The translations under genes were made by a program, and so were the position numbers. The notes under the pieces were generated by a model, which worked only from the letters and a program-made list of their open reading frames with translations, searched no databases and was not told the origin of the DNA. Positions 13,352 to 21,112 of a stretch of DNA of 35,130 nucleotides are shown piece by piece. The stretch spans positions 1 to 35,130 of the forward strand of contig JAISLD010000006.1 of assembly GCA_031260665.1 (NCBI GenBank). Direction: 5' to 3'. Numbering within the stretch: the first letter of the stretch is position 1; every line of letters begins with the position of its first letter. This DNA comes from Oscillospiraceae bacterium (lineage in GTDB: Bacteria > Bacillota > Clostridia > Oscillospirales > Ruminococcaceae).

Positions 13352-15160
13352 TTACATAAAGTTGAATATCGACATCGGTATGGTTTTGGCACTCAGCTGC
13401 AGCGTTGCGTTGTATGCCGCTTCAAGTGCTTTCCAGTTTGTGATTTCGGTGCCCATATCAGCACCCTCAAGTTCATTCTGCTGGTCCAGCAGCGTGAACC
13501 TGTTGTTCACGAGTCGGTCAAGGTTGAAGTCTATAAACTCCTCTTGGTTACCTATCTGTGCGATTGCGAGCGAAAGATTCGTTTGTATCGCAAAGAGCGC
13601 GTCCGCGTATTTCGCCGCCCCGAGTTTATCGCCGCTTTTGAGGCAGTTTGCCGCGTCTATCGTCAGCTGAATGATGTTGTTTGAATATCCTGTCGGTTTT
13701 TCAATGAACGTGTCACTCGGCACTGATATCCACGACGGGATACTGCCGTCTTTCGGCCAATCGGTTTGTTCCACCGTGATAGAAGTGTTCGGCGTGGTCG
13801 AGTTTATGAGTGCCACCATGCGTGTGCCGCTTGCGTCTGTCACTTCACGCGGGGTCTGCACCGCTACCGCTGTGCCGAGACCAAACATATCTTTGATTGC
13901 CGCGTTGATGTTGTCGGCTGTTTCTTGCTCGTCGGCACCGCCCGTGAACCTTATCGTCTGTCTTTCTTTGTTGACTGATATATCAAGCGAGTATTCCTCG
14001 CCTTGTTGGAACGCGCTGATGTTCACTTCCGTCATCTTCGCTTGATATCCGCAGCCGAGAACTTCAGCGCCGTTGAACGTAATCGGCAGTGCCGACTGTG
14101 CGTCAATGCGGACGTGAGTCAGCGGTCTGATGTCGGTTGACAGTGTGACAGGCAGCTTTCTGTCCGCTTTATACGAACCGTATTTCCCGATTGATTCGTC
14201 TATATCGCTTGGGTCAAACGCGTCAACGATTATCACTTCGGCATACGGGTCGGACGGGCTTGCAAGCTGACCGTCTGAGGTGAAGTAAGGTCGTTTATCC
14301 TCTCCGCTAAGCGGGTCAACCCACGTTGCGGACTGGAGGGCGTTGTTCATATTCTCAACGGTTTCTTCGGGGGTCGAGCCGCCGCTGAACGAGATTTCGT
14401 TCGTCACACCGCCGACTGACACGTTGACGATGTAGTTCTCGCCGTCAATCACTTTGTCAAGCTGAACCTGCGCCTTGCCGACCTGCAGCCCATAGTCGCC
14501 GACAACCGCTCCGTTGTAGTCGAACGAATACGAGTGGGCGTTGTAGATAACCTGCCCGTTTGAACCGAGAACGTCTTCGTATTTCTTCTGAAAGTATGTG
14601 CCGTCGGCGTTTTGCATACCGATACCGATATCGGCGTATGACGTGCCGCTGTAAGGAAAGAGCGAGGGGTCTTGATATCCGTTCACGGGCTTGCCGTTGT
14701 AGTAAACTATGTCGTCATTCATTGTATACGGCATCTTGTCGTTCGACAAGCCGCCGAAGATTGTTCTGTCGGCGACCGTGACGTTCATAAGACGAAGCAT
14801 TTCATCGGCGTAGGTCTTGATTGTGTCGCCGATAATGACGTCCTCTGTCGGGCTTTGCGTGCCGTTTGCGCCGTAAATCAGCTTCTCATAAGTAGACTGG
14901 ATTAACTCCGACACTTTCATTATCGCCGATTCAGCCGCCTCGTATATCCCCTTTGCGGTGTTGAGGTTGGTGGTTTGGTCGTCAATCTCCGAGATTGCTT
15001 TCCTCACCTTTATCGCCCTTGCGGCGTTGATAGGCGACTGGCTTGCTCTGCTGAACTTCTTTTGTGTGGAAATGATGTTTTCCGATTTATTCTTGCTTTC
15101 AAGCGAGCGTTCAAGGTTGTGAACGTAACGCCGCGTGATTGTCGAGTTCGTGATTCTCAT
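13352..15160 (-). CDS. flgL: Flagellar hook-filament junction protein FlgL (HAP3), enlarged
   Basis: The protein has 602 aa against about 300 for short FlgL. The N-terminal flagellin-like helices (MRITNSTITRRYVHNLERSLESKNKSE ... SPINAARAIKVRKAISEID) and the C-terminal helices (about 495-590: KYADALFAIQTNLSLAIAQIG ... WKALEAAYNATLQLSAK) are intact. The insert between them is beta-rich and holds two copies of a module, about residues 232-277 (GENYIVNVSVGG ... EETVENMNNALQ) and 380-424 (GEEYSLDISVNK ... QETADNINAAIK). FlgL joins FlgK to the flagellin filament. It starts at ATG 15160, 25 bp after flgK, with a weak ribosome binding site. Confidence 0.93.
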   Translation of the reverse strand: MRITNSTITRRYVHNLERSLESKNKSENIISTQKKFSRASQSPINAARAIKVRKAISEIDDQTTNLNTAKGIYEAAESAIMKVSELIQSTYEKLIYGANGTQSPTEDVIIGDTIKTYADEMLRLMNVTVADRTIFGGLSNDKMPYTMNDDIVYYNGKPVNGYQDPSLFPYSGTSYADIGIGMQNADGTYFQKKYEDVLGSNGQVIYNAHSYSFDYNGAVVGDYGLQVGKAQVQLDKVIDGENYIVNVSVGGVTNEISFSGGSTPEETVENMNNALQSATWVDPLSGEDKRPYFTSDGQLASPSDPYAEVIIVDAFDPSDIDESIGKYGSYKADRKLPVTLSTDIRPLTHVRIDAQSALPITFNGAEVLGCGYQAKMTEVNISAFQQGEEYSLDISVNKERQTIRFTGGADEQETADNINAAIKDMFGLGTAVAVQTPREVTDASGTRMVALINSTTPNTSITVEQTDWPKDGSIPSWISVPSDTFIEKPTGYSNNIIQLTIDAANCLKSGDKLGAAKYADALFAIQTNLSLAIAQIGNQEEFIDFNLDRLVNNRFTLLDQQNELEGADMGTEITNWKALEAAYNATLQLSAKTIPMSIFNFM

Positions 15161-15185
15161 TGTTGTTTACCGACTTTCGTTGGGC

Positions 15186-16748
15186 TTATCTGCCTACAAT
15201 GCCCATATTGTTGATGATTCTGTCCAGACATTCGTCCATTGCCGTCATTATTCGTGACGATGCGTTGAACCACTTTTGATAGGTCATCATATTGATTCCC
15301 TCCTCCGTGTCGCTGACGCCTGATATAGAGTCGCGGGTGTCGAGGAGAGTGTTGGCTGTGTTGGAAGCGGTGTTGTATAACTCTTGAACGAAGCTGATAC
15401 CTTGACCCAACCTGTTTGAAAGGAACGCGACGTATTCAAACGGCGTCCCCGTGAAGTCAAGTGCGCGGCCGAACGGCACGGCTTGCTCGATACCGATGAG
15501 AATTTGGTTGTTATGTGTGCCGTCAAGGTTCGGGCTATAGCCCCACGAACCGTCGGGCAGTATGTTTTGCCCAATGATAGTCGGGTCGCCCATCCATTCG
15601 TCTGATATTCGGATATTGCTTGCTGTTATCGCTCCCCGCTTCGTAAGATTGCCGTTTACGTCGTAGGTGTCGTCCATTGAGCCGAACATTGCCCGTGATG
15701 TGTCGCCGTCGTCCGGCATAACGCCGTTAAGCGAGTTCAGCCACCCCGCGAAGTCTGTCGCGAAGGTATCAATCGCCGACTGATAGTATGGTATGCCGTA
15801 TTCGGAGTTCTGGTAAAAGTTGGCGTAAGGTCCGTTGCCGTTCAAGAGGTCGACGTAGGCTTTTATCTCGCCCGACTTCAGCACTGCGGGTTCACCGTTT
15901 GAGAAGCTGAGTCTTGCCGCGTCACAGTCGTGAAAGTCTTGCAAGATGATTTTTTCGGTCTTGCTGCCGTCAACTACCGCCACCGTGCCTATCTCTATCT
16001 TCACCGAACCATCGCCGCTGTCTGTCACACGAATGTCGGCGTAACCCGAAAGTTCGTCAATCAGCAGGTTCCGCTGGTCCATAAGCTCAAGCGGTCCATA
16101 TCGGCTGACGCCTTGACCGTTCACTATGTTGCCAAACTCTGTCGCCTTGTATTCGTTTACTATCGCTTCGTTTAATCTCGCGATTTTCTCGATAACCGTG
16201 TTCGCTTGACCGACCGTTGTTTCCATTGCGAATACGTTGTTTTCTTTTATCGCGGCGAGGTCTTTCGCGTAGTTGTTCAGCATTGTGCAGATGTTTGATG
16301 CAGAATTGCGGACAATGCTCGCGAGTTCTTTGTTGTCGGGAGCGTTTGCCGCGTAGTTCGTCAGCACTGTCTTGAATTCGCTGATTTTCTGCGCCAAACC
16401 GACGTTCTCGAAGTTATCGAGCGTTGTTTCAATCTCGGTGAGCACGCCCACCTTTGTGTCGTATTCCGACACATAACAGTTGATGTCGCGATAGCGCTTG
16501 TCAACATAAGCGTCACGCACCTGCGACACACCGAACGCCTGAACGCCTTGCCCGGCAAGCGACAGCTTCGACTGCTTCGTCTGCCAGTTGCGATACGATG
16601 ACAGATAGAGCGCGTTTGTGTCGACACGTTGGCGTGTGTATCCCGGTGTGGCGGCATTGCCCATATTGTGACCGGTTAGGTCAAGAGCCTTTTGCGCTAT
16701 TTGTATCGAGCGCTTCGATACCTCTAAACCTAAAAATGATGAGCGCAT
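15186..16748 (-). CDS. flgK: Flagellar hook-associated protein FlgK (HAP1)
   Basis: A 520-aa protein, the usual size. The N-terminal rod/hook motif is LGLEVSKRSIQIAQKALDLTGHNMGNAATPGYTRQRV, the C-terminal motif GINMMTYQKWFNASSRIMTAMDECLDRIINNMG. The FlgK domain between has QRNLLIDELSGYADIRV. It polymerises at the hook tip as the first junction zone before FlgL. Start ATG 16748 has GAGG about 10 nt upstream. It follows flgN across a 146-bp gap filled with two full copies of a 62-bp tandem repeat. Confidence 0.96.
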   Translation of the reverse strand: MRSSFLGLEVSKRSIQIAQKALDLTGHNMGNAATPGYTRQRVDTNALYLSSYRNWQTKQSKLSLAGQGVQAFGVSQVRDAYVDKRYRDINCYVSEYDTKVGVLTEIETTLDNFENVGLAQKISEFKTVLTNYAANAPDNKELASIVRNSASNICTMLNNYAKDLAAIKENNVFAMETTVGQANTVIEKIARLNEAIVNEYKATEFGNIVNGQGVSRYGPLELMDQRNLLIDELSGYADIRVTDSGDGSVKIEIGTVAVVDGSKTEKIILQDFHDCDAARLSFSNGEPAVLKSGEIKAYVDLLNGNGPYANFYQNSEYGIPYYQSAIDTFATDFAGWLNSLNGVMPDDGDTSRAMFGSMDDTYDVNGNLTKRGAITASNIRISDEWMGDPTIIGQNILPDGSWGYSPNLDGTHNNQILIGIEQAVPFGRALDFTGTPFEYVAFLSNRLGQGISFVQELYNTASNTANTLLDTRDSISGVSDTEEGINMMTYQKWFNASSRIMTAMDECLDRIINNMGIVGR

Positions 16749-16770
16749 ATCGGATTTACCTCGTTCTTAC

Positions 16771-16915
16771 TTATACCTTGAATGTCCCGGTCCGTGCCGA
16801 ACAGGCAATAGGGTTAACAGGACACGTTGTTCTTATACCTTGAATGTCCCGGTCCGTGCCGGACAGGCAATAGAGTTAACAGGATACGTTGTTCTTATGC
16901 TTTGAATGTCCCGGT
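16771..16915. repeat. 62-bp tandem repeat between flgN and flgK, third copy enters flgN
   Basis: Copies at 16771-16832 and 16833-16894 differ at 3 of 62 positions. A partial third (16895-16915) is the last codons and stop of flgN. Each full copy has the R1 core with a small hairpin, in minus-strand RNA GTCC-GGCAC-GGAC or GTTC-GGCAC-GGAC. The unit therefore arose from the flgN 3' end plus its downstream R1 element. It lies in the leader of flgK. Confidence 0.9.
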
Positions 16916-17416
16916 CTCGTCGTCGGGTGGTTTGTGGACGCGCGAACCTTTCGCGGTATAGGTGTCGCCGCCTACTATGAAAGGTGAGGGCGGCTTTTCG
17001 TTCTCTGTGCCGAAAAGATTTCGCTGTATCTCAAGTTTTCGTTCTATCATCTCGGTGATTGCACGGTTCGCGTCCTTAATATAGTATATCGCCGCTTCTA
17101 TTGAATCGATAGAACAGCGAAGCCGGCCGCGCAACTCCTCAGGGAAAACTTCAAGCAATTCTTTCGAGTTTGCCCCCTCAAGTCCCGCCTGTTTCATCAG
17201 TTCCAGACGTTTCCCCTCAAGGGAGTTCCCTTTCATAATGTGCTTTTCTTCTTCCGAAAGCGAGCCAAGCAGCCAGTTTATATCATCTGCGGTCACCTTT
17301 TCTTGTTTCTCTGAGAGGAACGCGAGCTGCTCTTTGAAGTGCTCGCCGTATCGCTCCATAAAGTCCAAGATAGGGAGGGCGGTGTCGTTGCTGAGAGATT
17401 TGAACTTTTCGTTCAT
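16895..17416 (-). CDS. flgN: FlgN-type flagellar chaperone
   Basis: The 173-aa protein sits between flgM and flgK, the place of flgN (yvyG) in Bacillus. It is helical, with a C-terminal amphipathic section (SIEAAIYYIKDANRAITEMIERKLEIQRNLFG) as expected for a chaperone that binds FlgK and FlgL before export. The extreme tail (GGDTYTAKGSRVHKPPDDETGTFKA) is disordered. Its last codons belong to the 62-bp repeat. Sequence similarity across FlgN proteins is low, so the call leans on position and helical pattern. Start ATG 17416 has AGGGGGAA upstream. Confidence 0.75.
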   Translation of the reverse strand: MNEKFKSLSNDTALPILDFMERYGEHFKEQLAFLSEKQEKVTADDINWLLGSLSEEEKHIMKGNSLEGKRLELMKQAGLEGANSKELLEVFPEELRGRLRCSIDSIEAAIYYIKDANRAITEMIERKLEIQRNLFGTENEKPPSPFIVGGDTYTAKGSRVHKPPDDETGTFKA

Positions 17417-17427
17417 AGTTCCCCCTG

Positions 17428-17712
17428 TCAGGCGTACACGATGTACCCCGCTATGTCGTCGGGCGTGGTTGGCGTGTTTCCGCCGCCGTATGCCTGACGG
17501 AGTGCGGCAATGCGCTCGTCGGAAGCATCCGCCACTATATCGGCGGAGATGTCGTTCTTCGCTTTGGTCACCGCTTTCACCGAATCAAACTCAATCTTGT
17601 CGAAGTTTTCGGCGGCGGCTTCGGTTTTGGTGGGGTTCTGCCCTTTACCCGCCTTGACCGCGGTGTTCTTGTAGGCGTTGATTGCCCCTGTGTTTATCTT
17701 GTTTATCTCCAT
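17428..17712 (-). CDS. flgM: Anti-sigma-28 factor FlgM
   Basis: The 94-aa protein begins MEINKINTGAINAYKN and ends with the FlgM domain: FDKIEFDSVKAVTKAKNDIS then DERIAALRQAYGGG. FlgM holds SigD/FliA inactive until the hook is finished and FlgM is exported. Start ATG 17712 follows AAAGGGG at 8 nt; an upstream ATG at 17775 would give a 21-aa extension covering the promoter region and is rejected. It is the first gene after a sigma-28 promoter, so FlgM limits its own transcription. Confidence 0.88.
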   Translation of the reverse strand: MEINKINTGAINAYKNTAVKAGKGQNPTKTEAAAENFDKIEFDSVKAVTKAKNDISADIVADASDERIAALRQAYGGGNTPTTPDDIAGYIVYA

Positions 17713-17778
17713 AGTATCAGCCCCTTTGTGCTGTAATCTCTCTTGGTGGCGCGTTATATCTTTTTTGTGTTGCAATTA

Positions 17779-17805
17779 TTATCGGCAATTTCTCACCGAA
17801 CTTTA
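17779..17805 (-). promoter_or_regulatory. Sigma-28 (SigD/FliA) promoter of the flagellar operon
   Basis: On the minus strand TAAA (17805-17802), a 15-nt spacer and GCCGATAA (17786-17779) match the sigma-28 consensus exactly in both boxes and spacing. The start would be near 17772, giving a leader of about 60 nt before flgM. A second GCCGATAA lies at 17859-17866 without a good -35. Confidence 0.9.
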
Positions 17806-17891
17806 GCGTTTTTGATAAACTTTTTTAAGTTTATGGTTTTCGCTTTGTCTTGTCTATATTATCGGCGATAACCACGCGGAATAAAGCAAAG

Positions 17892-17910
17892 CGGGGGCAA
17901 TCCGCCCCCG
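17892..17910 (-). terminator. Probable terminator of the ung transcript
   Basis: A 7-bp GC stem (CGGGGGC/GCCCCCG, 5-nt loop) lies 92 bp after the ung stop and is followed on the minus strand by CTTTGCTTTATT. It separates ung from the sigma-28 promoter region. The 17713-18001 stretch otherwise holds only the flagellar promoter and a weak R1-like fragment (17931-17960). Confidence 0.65.
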
Positions 17911-18001
17911 AAAGTTTATACTGAGTGTTAATGTTGGCACCCGACAGGAAATATCAGCGTTCGCCTAAACCGACAACGTATTCTATCGACCTTATTGCCC
18001 G

Positions 18002-18673
18002 TCACGACAGCGTCCAGTCCACTTCCTCAAGCCCGCGTTCACGAAGAAACTCGTTTGTTTTGGTGAAGTGCCTGCTCCCGAAGAATCCCGCATACGCGGA
18101 AAGCGGACTGGGGTGGGCGCACTCAAGCACCTTGTGGTTGGTTCTGTCGATAAGCGCCGCTTTTTTTCTCGCGTGCGCGCCCCACAGGATAAACACCACG
18201 GGCTTTTCACGGTGACCAAGCAGCTGAACCACGCGTTCCGTCAGCAGTTCCCAGCCCTTGCCCGAATGACTTAGCGGTTTGCCCTCGTCAACTGTCAACA
18301 CGCTGTTCAGCAGCAGCACACCGTGCTTTGCCCACGGTGTGAGGTCGCCGTTGTGTTCGGGGACGGCAAGCCCCGTGTCTTGCTCGTATTCTTTGAATAT
18401 GTTTTGAAGTGAGGGAGGATAAAGACTGCCGCGCTTCACCGAGAAGCAAAGCCCCATTGCCTGTTCGGGGCGGTGATACGGGTCTTGCCCGATAATCACC
18501 GCTTTTGTATCAGCAAACGGCGTCAGCTTCAGCGCGTTGAATATCTCCGTCATATCAGGATAAACCTTGCCGCTTTTATACGCCGACTTAAGAAACTCAC
18601 GGAGGTTTTTGTAACCTTGGCTCTTGAACTCCGCTTCAAGGAGATTGTCCCAATCGTTGCCTATTGTCACCAT
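18002..18673 (-). CDS. ung: Uracil-DNA glycosylase, family 1
   Basis: A 223-aa protein with the water-activating loop GQDPYH (residues 62-67), the uracil-binding FSVKRG/PPSLQNIFKE section and the Leu-intercalation loop HPSPLSAYAGFFGSRHF. It removes uracil from DNA to start base excision repair. ATG 18673 gives the standard length (MVTIGNDWDNLLEAEF); longer in-frame starts would lie inside the upstream zinc-ribbon gene. It begins 5 bp after that gene's stop, so the two are probably co-transcribed. Its RBS is weak (GGTGGG). Confidence 0.96.
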   Translation of the reverse strand: MVTIGNDWDNLLEAEFKSQGYKNLREFLKSAYKSGKVYPDMTEIFNALKLTPFADTKAVIIGQDPYHRPEQAMGLCFSVKRGSLYPPSLQNIFKEYEQDTGLAVPEHNGDLTPWAKHGVLLLNSVLTVDEGKPLSHSGKGWELLTERVVQLLGHREKPVVFILWGAHARKKAALIDRTNHKVLECAHPSPLSAYAGFFGSRHFTKTNEFLRERGLEEVDWTLS

Positions 18674-18678
18674 AAATA

Positions 18679-19413
18679 TTACCCACCGAGTGACATAAAG
18701 AATAAGCCCGCGAACGTCCCCGCGGCTGCCGCAAGCACCGCAATTGTCGCCATACAAACAACAAACGCTTTTCTCCCGAAGAAGAACTCGGTGGGGGCAA
18801 GAGCGACTGTTTGAACGGGGAGAACAGGCGGTGCGGCTTCAATCGGCGGCACAGGCGGCATTGGCTGAAACTGCGGTATGAACTGGACGGGCGTTTCGGG
18901 GAACATCGGCGGCGTTACTGGATAGACAGGCGCGTCAACACGGTGAAACCCGGGAAACGGGTCGGCGGCTGTGGGGCGCACTTGGTTCAGCAAATCTTCA
19001 CCGGGTAAGCCCGTCGCTTGTTCAAAGACAGGTTGCGGCTGCACCGCCGCGAACTGCTCAAGCCCCGCGTTTGGCATTTGAGGAAGCGGCACAGGGGATT
19101 CGGTTGTGACAAACGGTTCCGCTTCGGGGACAAACCGAGCCAGACCGATGTCTTGCGATTCGGGCGGCAGAGCGGCAGGTTCGTCGCCGCCAAACTCCGC
19201 AGGTATCGGAGTCGCTTCGGTCGCCGGTTCGGGCGTCGGTTCAGCCACGGGTTCGGGTGTCGGCGTGGGTTCGGGTATCGGCGTGGGTTCGGGTATCGGT
19301 TCAATCTCCGCGAGATTCACCACCACGTCCTCAAGCTTCGCGATTGTGCTTCCGCATTGTGGGCAAAACTGAAAGCCATCGTCTATCTTTGCTCCGCAAG
19401 ATGTGCAAAACAT
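18679..19413 (-). CDS. Zinc-ribbon, Pro-rich, single-pass membrane protein of unknown function
   Basis: The 244-aa protein has an N-terminal zinc ribbon (FCTSCGAK ... FCPQCGSTI), then a long Pro/Glu-rich low-complexity linker with repeats of PEPTP (about residues 38-70) and Pro-rich stretches to about 205. A C-terminal membrane helix follows (AFVVCMATIAVLAAAAGTFAGLFFM). The layout resembles clostridial zinc-ribbon membrane proteins of unknown role, which place a ribbon in the cytosol and a helix in the membrane. Start ATG 19413 has GAGGTAA upstream. The neighbour is ung, 5 bp downstream. Confidence 0.75.
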   Translation of the reverse strand: MFCTSCGAKIDDGFQFCPQCGSTIAKLEDVVVNLAEIEPIPEPTPIPEPTPTPEPVAEPTPEPATEATPIPAEFGGDEPAALPPESQDIGLARFVPEAEPFVTTESPVPLPQMPNAGLEQFAAVQPQPVFEQATGLPGEDLLNQVRPTAADPFPGFHRVDAPVYPVTPPMFPETPVQFIPQFQPMPPVPPIEAAPPVLPVQTVALAPTEFFFGRKAFVVCMATIAVLAAAAGTFAGLFFMSLGG

Positions 19414-19426
19414 AAGTTACCTCGTA

Positions 19427-19455
19427 TTGTAAAGTCTATGTAAAAATGTTATAAT
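19427..19455 (+). promoter_or_regulatory. Candidate promoter reading into repeat R2
   Basis: TTGTAA (19427-19432), 17-nt spacer and TATAAT (19450-19455) with an extended -10 TG (ATGTTATAAT). It points away from the zinc-ribbon gene and toward the R2 element, then antisense to the glycosylase gene, so it would not make a coding mRNA. Confidence 0.55.
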
Positions 19456-19479
19456 AAAAGAGCAGGGTTTCACTCAATG

Positions 19480-19592
19480 CCAACAACTTGAACAGTTTGC
19501 TTCGCGGAGATTCCTCTCCTGCGGGAGCGGCAAGGGCGTCGACTGAGTCGTTCCGGTCGCCCGCCTCTGCCCCGAGGGGTATGACCTTCGGT
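19480..19592 (+). repeat. Dispersed repeat R2, copy A (possible structured RNA or MITE)
   Basis: This shares a core with 34914-35012 (minus), including CGCGGAGATTCC, GCGGCAAGGGC, GGTCGCCCGCCT and GCCCCGAGGGGTATG. Predicted stems recur in both copies; one stem shows a compensatory change (CTTC/GAAG in B, CTCC/GGAG in A). This copy has a 12-bp longer loop. Complementary ends (GCCAACAAC at 19479, TTGGC at 19616) and flanking CACTCA repeats suggest a mobile unit. The 19414-19634 gap holds only this and the promoter before it. Confidence 0.7.
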
Positions 19593-19634
19593 ATACACGC
19601 CACGGTTGTTGAAATTGGCTTTCCACTCAGTAGG

Positions 19635-20405
19635 TCACTTGTTTCTTATGTATTCAAACAAAAACTGTTGCGCGATTCCCTCAACGCCGCGCGTACATTC
19701 GGGCAAGCCGCTTGGGTAATACTCGGCGAGAACACGCTTTATCCAAACATCTTTAGGTGCGCGCGCGTACCGCGAGTAACCAAACAACATCACACAATCG
19801 GCGACTTTCTCGCCCACTCCCATAAACGCGAGTAGTTCTCGCTGAAGCTCTTCGTCGGATAAGTCGCCCATTGCCGACAGGCTTTTGCCGCTTGCTATCC
19901 GCTGTGCTGTGTCTGCGATATATCTGGCGCGAAAGCCCGCGCGTATGACAGCAAGCCCGTCCACGCCGACCTCGGCAATCTGCTCGGCTGTCGGGAAGGC
20001 GTGGCTGTCGCCCACCTTGTCGCCGAAGTTCTCACAAAAACGCGACACTATCCCCGTTATCCGCTTGATGTTATTGTTTGCTGAAATTATAAAAGTTATC
20101 AGCGTTTCAAGTGGTTCTTGACGCAAAACGCGTATCCCCCGAGCAAACTCGACCGCCTTTGACAAGGTGTCGTCGCTGCTGAAACGCTTTACTAAGGTTT
20201 CATAGTCAATATCGGCGGCAAAGTAGTTCTCCCAGAACGCCTTGTCGTTGTCGCCGTTTACTTCTATGCCGCCGTCACACTTGTTCACTGAAACACAGCG
20301 GCGTGAACAAACGGCGTGGTATTCACTGCCGCTTTTCTCCCAACGGAACGCTTGACCACAAAAGAGCGTGCGGTCTAAGTCAATATAAGGTAATTCTATA
20401 AACAT
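19635..20405 (-). CDS. ogg: 8-oxoguanine DNA glycosylase, OGG1-type HhH-GPD
   Basis: A 256-aa protein with the OGG1 signature GQAFRW (residues 17-22), SANNNIKRI, and a helix-hairpin-helix FMGVGEKVADC carrying the catalytic lysine (K200) with the aspartate in PKDVWIKR (D219). It excises oxidised guanine and nicks the strand. The C-terminal YPSGLPECTRGVEGIAQQFLFEYIR fits the family. The start at ATG 20405 lies only 13 bp from the divergent DUF6062 gene, and no Shine-Dalgarno sequence is visible, so the mRNA may be leaderless or start inside the neighbouring gene. Confidence 0.9.
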   Translation of the reverse strand: MFIELPYIDLDRTLFCGQAFRWEKSGSEYHAVCSRRCVSVNKCDGGIEVNGDNDKAFWENYFAADIDYETLVKRFSSDDTLSKAVEFARGIRVLRQEPLETLITFIISANNNIKRITGIVSRFCENFGDKVGDSHAFPTAEQIAEVGVDGLAVIRAGFRARYIADTAQRIASGKSLSAMGDLSDEELQRELLAFMGVGEKVADCVMLFGYSRYARAPKDVWIKRVLAEYYPSGLPECTRGVEGIAQQFLFEYIRNK

Positions 20406-20418
20406 AAAGGGGTGCCTA

Positions 20419-21105
20419 ATGCGAGAGTCACTGCTGACGATTCCGCTGAATGAGGTCTTTGAACAGACAGGCGGTTGCCCACTCTGCCGAATGAGAGACC
20501 ACGTGGAAAACCAAGTCTGCGATTATATTATGGGTGCGGCGATGATGGAACCCGACGTGAGGATTGAAACCAACGCAAAGGGCTTTTGCCGCGTCCACTA
20601 TGAAATGCTGTTGCCGCGAAACAACCGCTTGTCGCTTGCTCTTATGCTTAATTCGCACCTCGGCGAGCAACTGAAGTCGCTTGACAAGAAAGACGCGTTC
20701 ACAAAGAAATCGCCGCCGCCGATTCCGACTTGTTTTGTCTGCGACAAAGTGGAGTGGGCGTTGTCACATATGACAAAGACGTTGTTTGTGCTTTTCTTGT
20801 CGGACGAGAAGTTCAGGGCGCGGTTTGCCGAACAAGACTTCATTTGCCCACAGCACCGTCATTTCCTGCTTTATCGTGCCGCGCACGCGCTTCACCCGAA
20901 GAAAGAATACCCAAGGTTTGAAGAAGCGGTGAACGACCTTTGCCGCAAGTATATGTCGGTGCTTGACCGCGATGTCAAGACGTTTTGCGACAGCTTTGAC
21001 TATCGAAACGCAGGCAGACTGAGCGCCGAGGGAATGGAAGAAGCACGGCTGTCGGTTCAACACGCGATTGACTTTCTTTCGTCAAGAAAGACGCCTGAAG
21101 ATTGA
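20419..21105 (+). CDS. DUF6062-like cysteine-motif protein
   Basis: A 228-aa soluble protein. It has two CxxC-type sites (GGCPLCRMRDHVE near the N-terminus and TCFVCDKVEWAL in the middle) each followed by a CxxH-like motif (GFCRVHYEMLL; FICPQHRHFLL), suggesting two metal-binding halves. This matches my memory of the clostridial DUF6062 family, whose function is unknown. Start ATG 20419 has AAGGGGTG upstream. It is divergent from the glycosylase gene and ends 7 bp from the convergent rex stop with no terminator between. Confidence 0.65.
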   Translation: MRESLLTIPLNEVFEQTGGCPLCRMRDHVENQVCDYIMGAAMMEPDVRIETNAKGFCRVHYEMLLPRNNRLSLALMLNSHLGEQLKSLDKKDAFTKKSPPPIPTCFVCDKVEWALSHMTKTLFVLFLSDEKFRARFAEQDFICPQHRHFLLYRAAHALHPKKEYPRFEEAVNDLCRKYMSVLDRDVKTFCDSFDYRNAGRLSAEGMEEARLSVQHAIDFLSSRKTPED

Positions 21106-21112
21106 CATAAAA

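Noticed and set aside
16771-16915. Tandem repeats considered as a CRISPR array
   Set aside because: Units are contiguous 62-mers without unique spacers and one copy is coding; no cas genes are near.
17859-17866. Second sigma-28 promoter (GCCGATAA)
   Set aside because: No TAAA-like -35 at 15 nt; probably chance or a relic.
17931-17960. A further R1 copy after ung
   Set aside because: Only about 16 bp (TATTTCCTGTCGGG-like) match; too weak to count.
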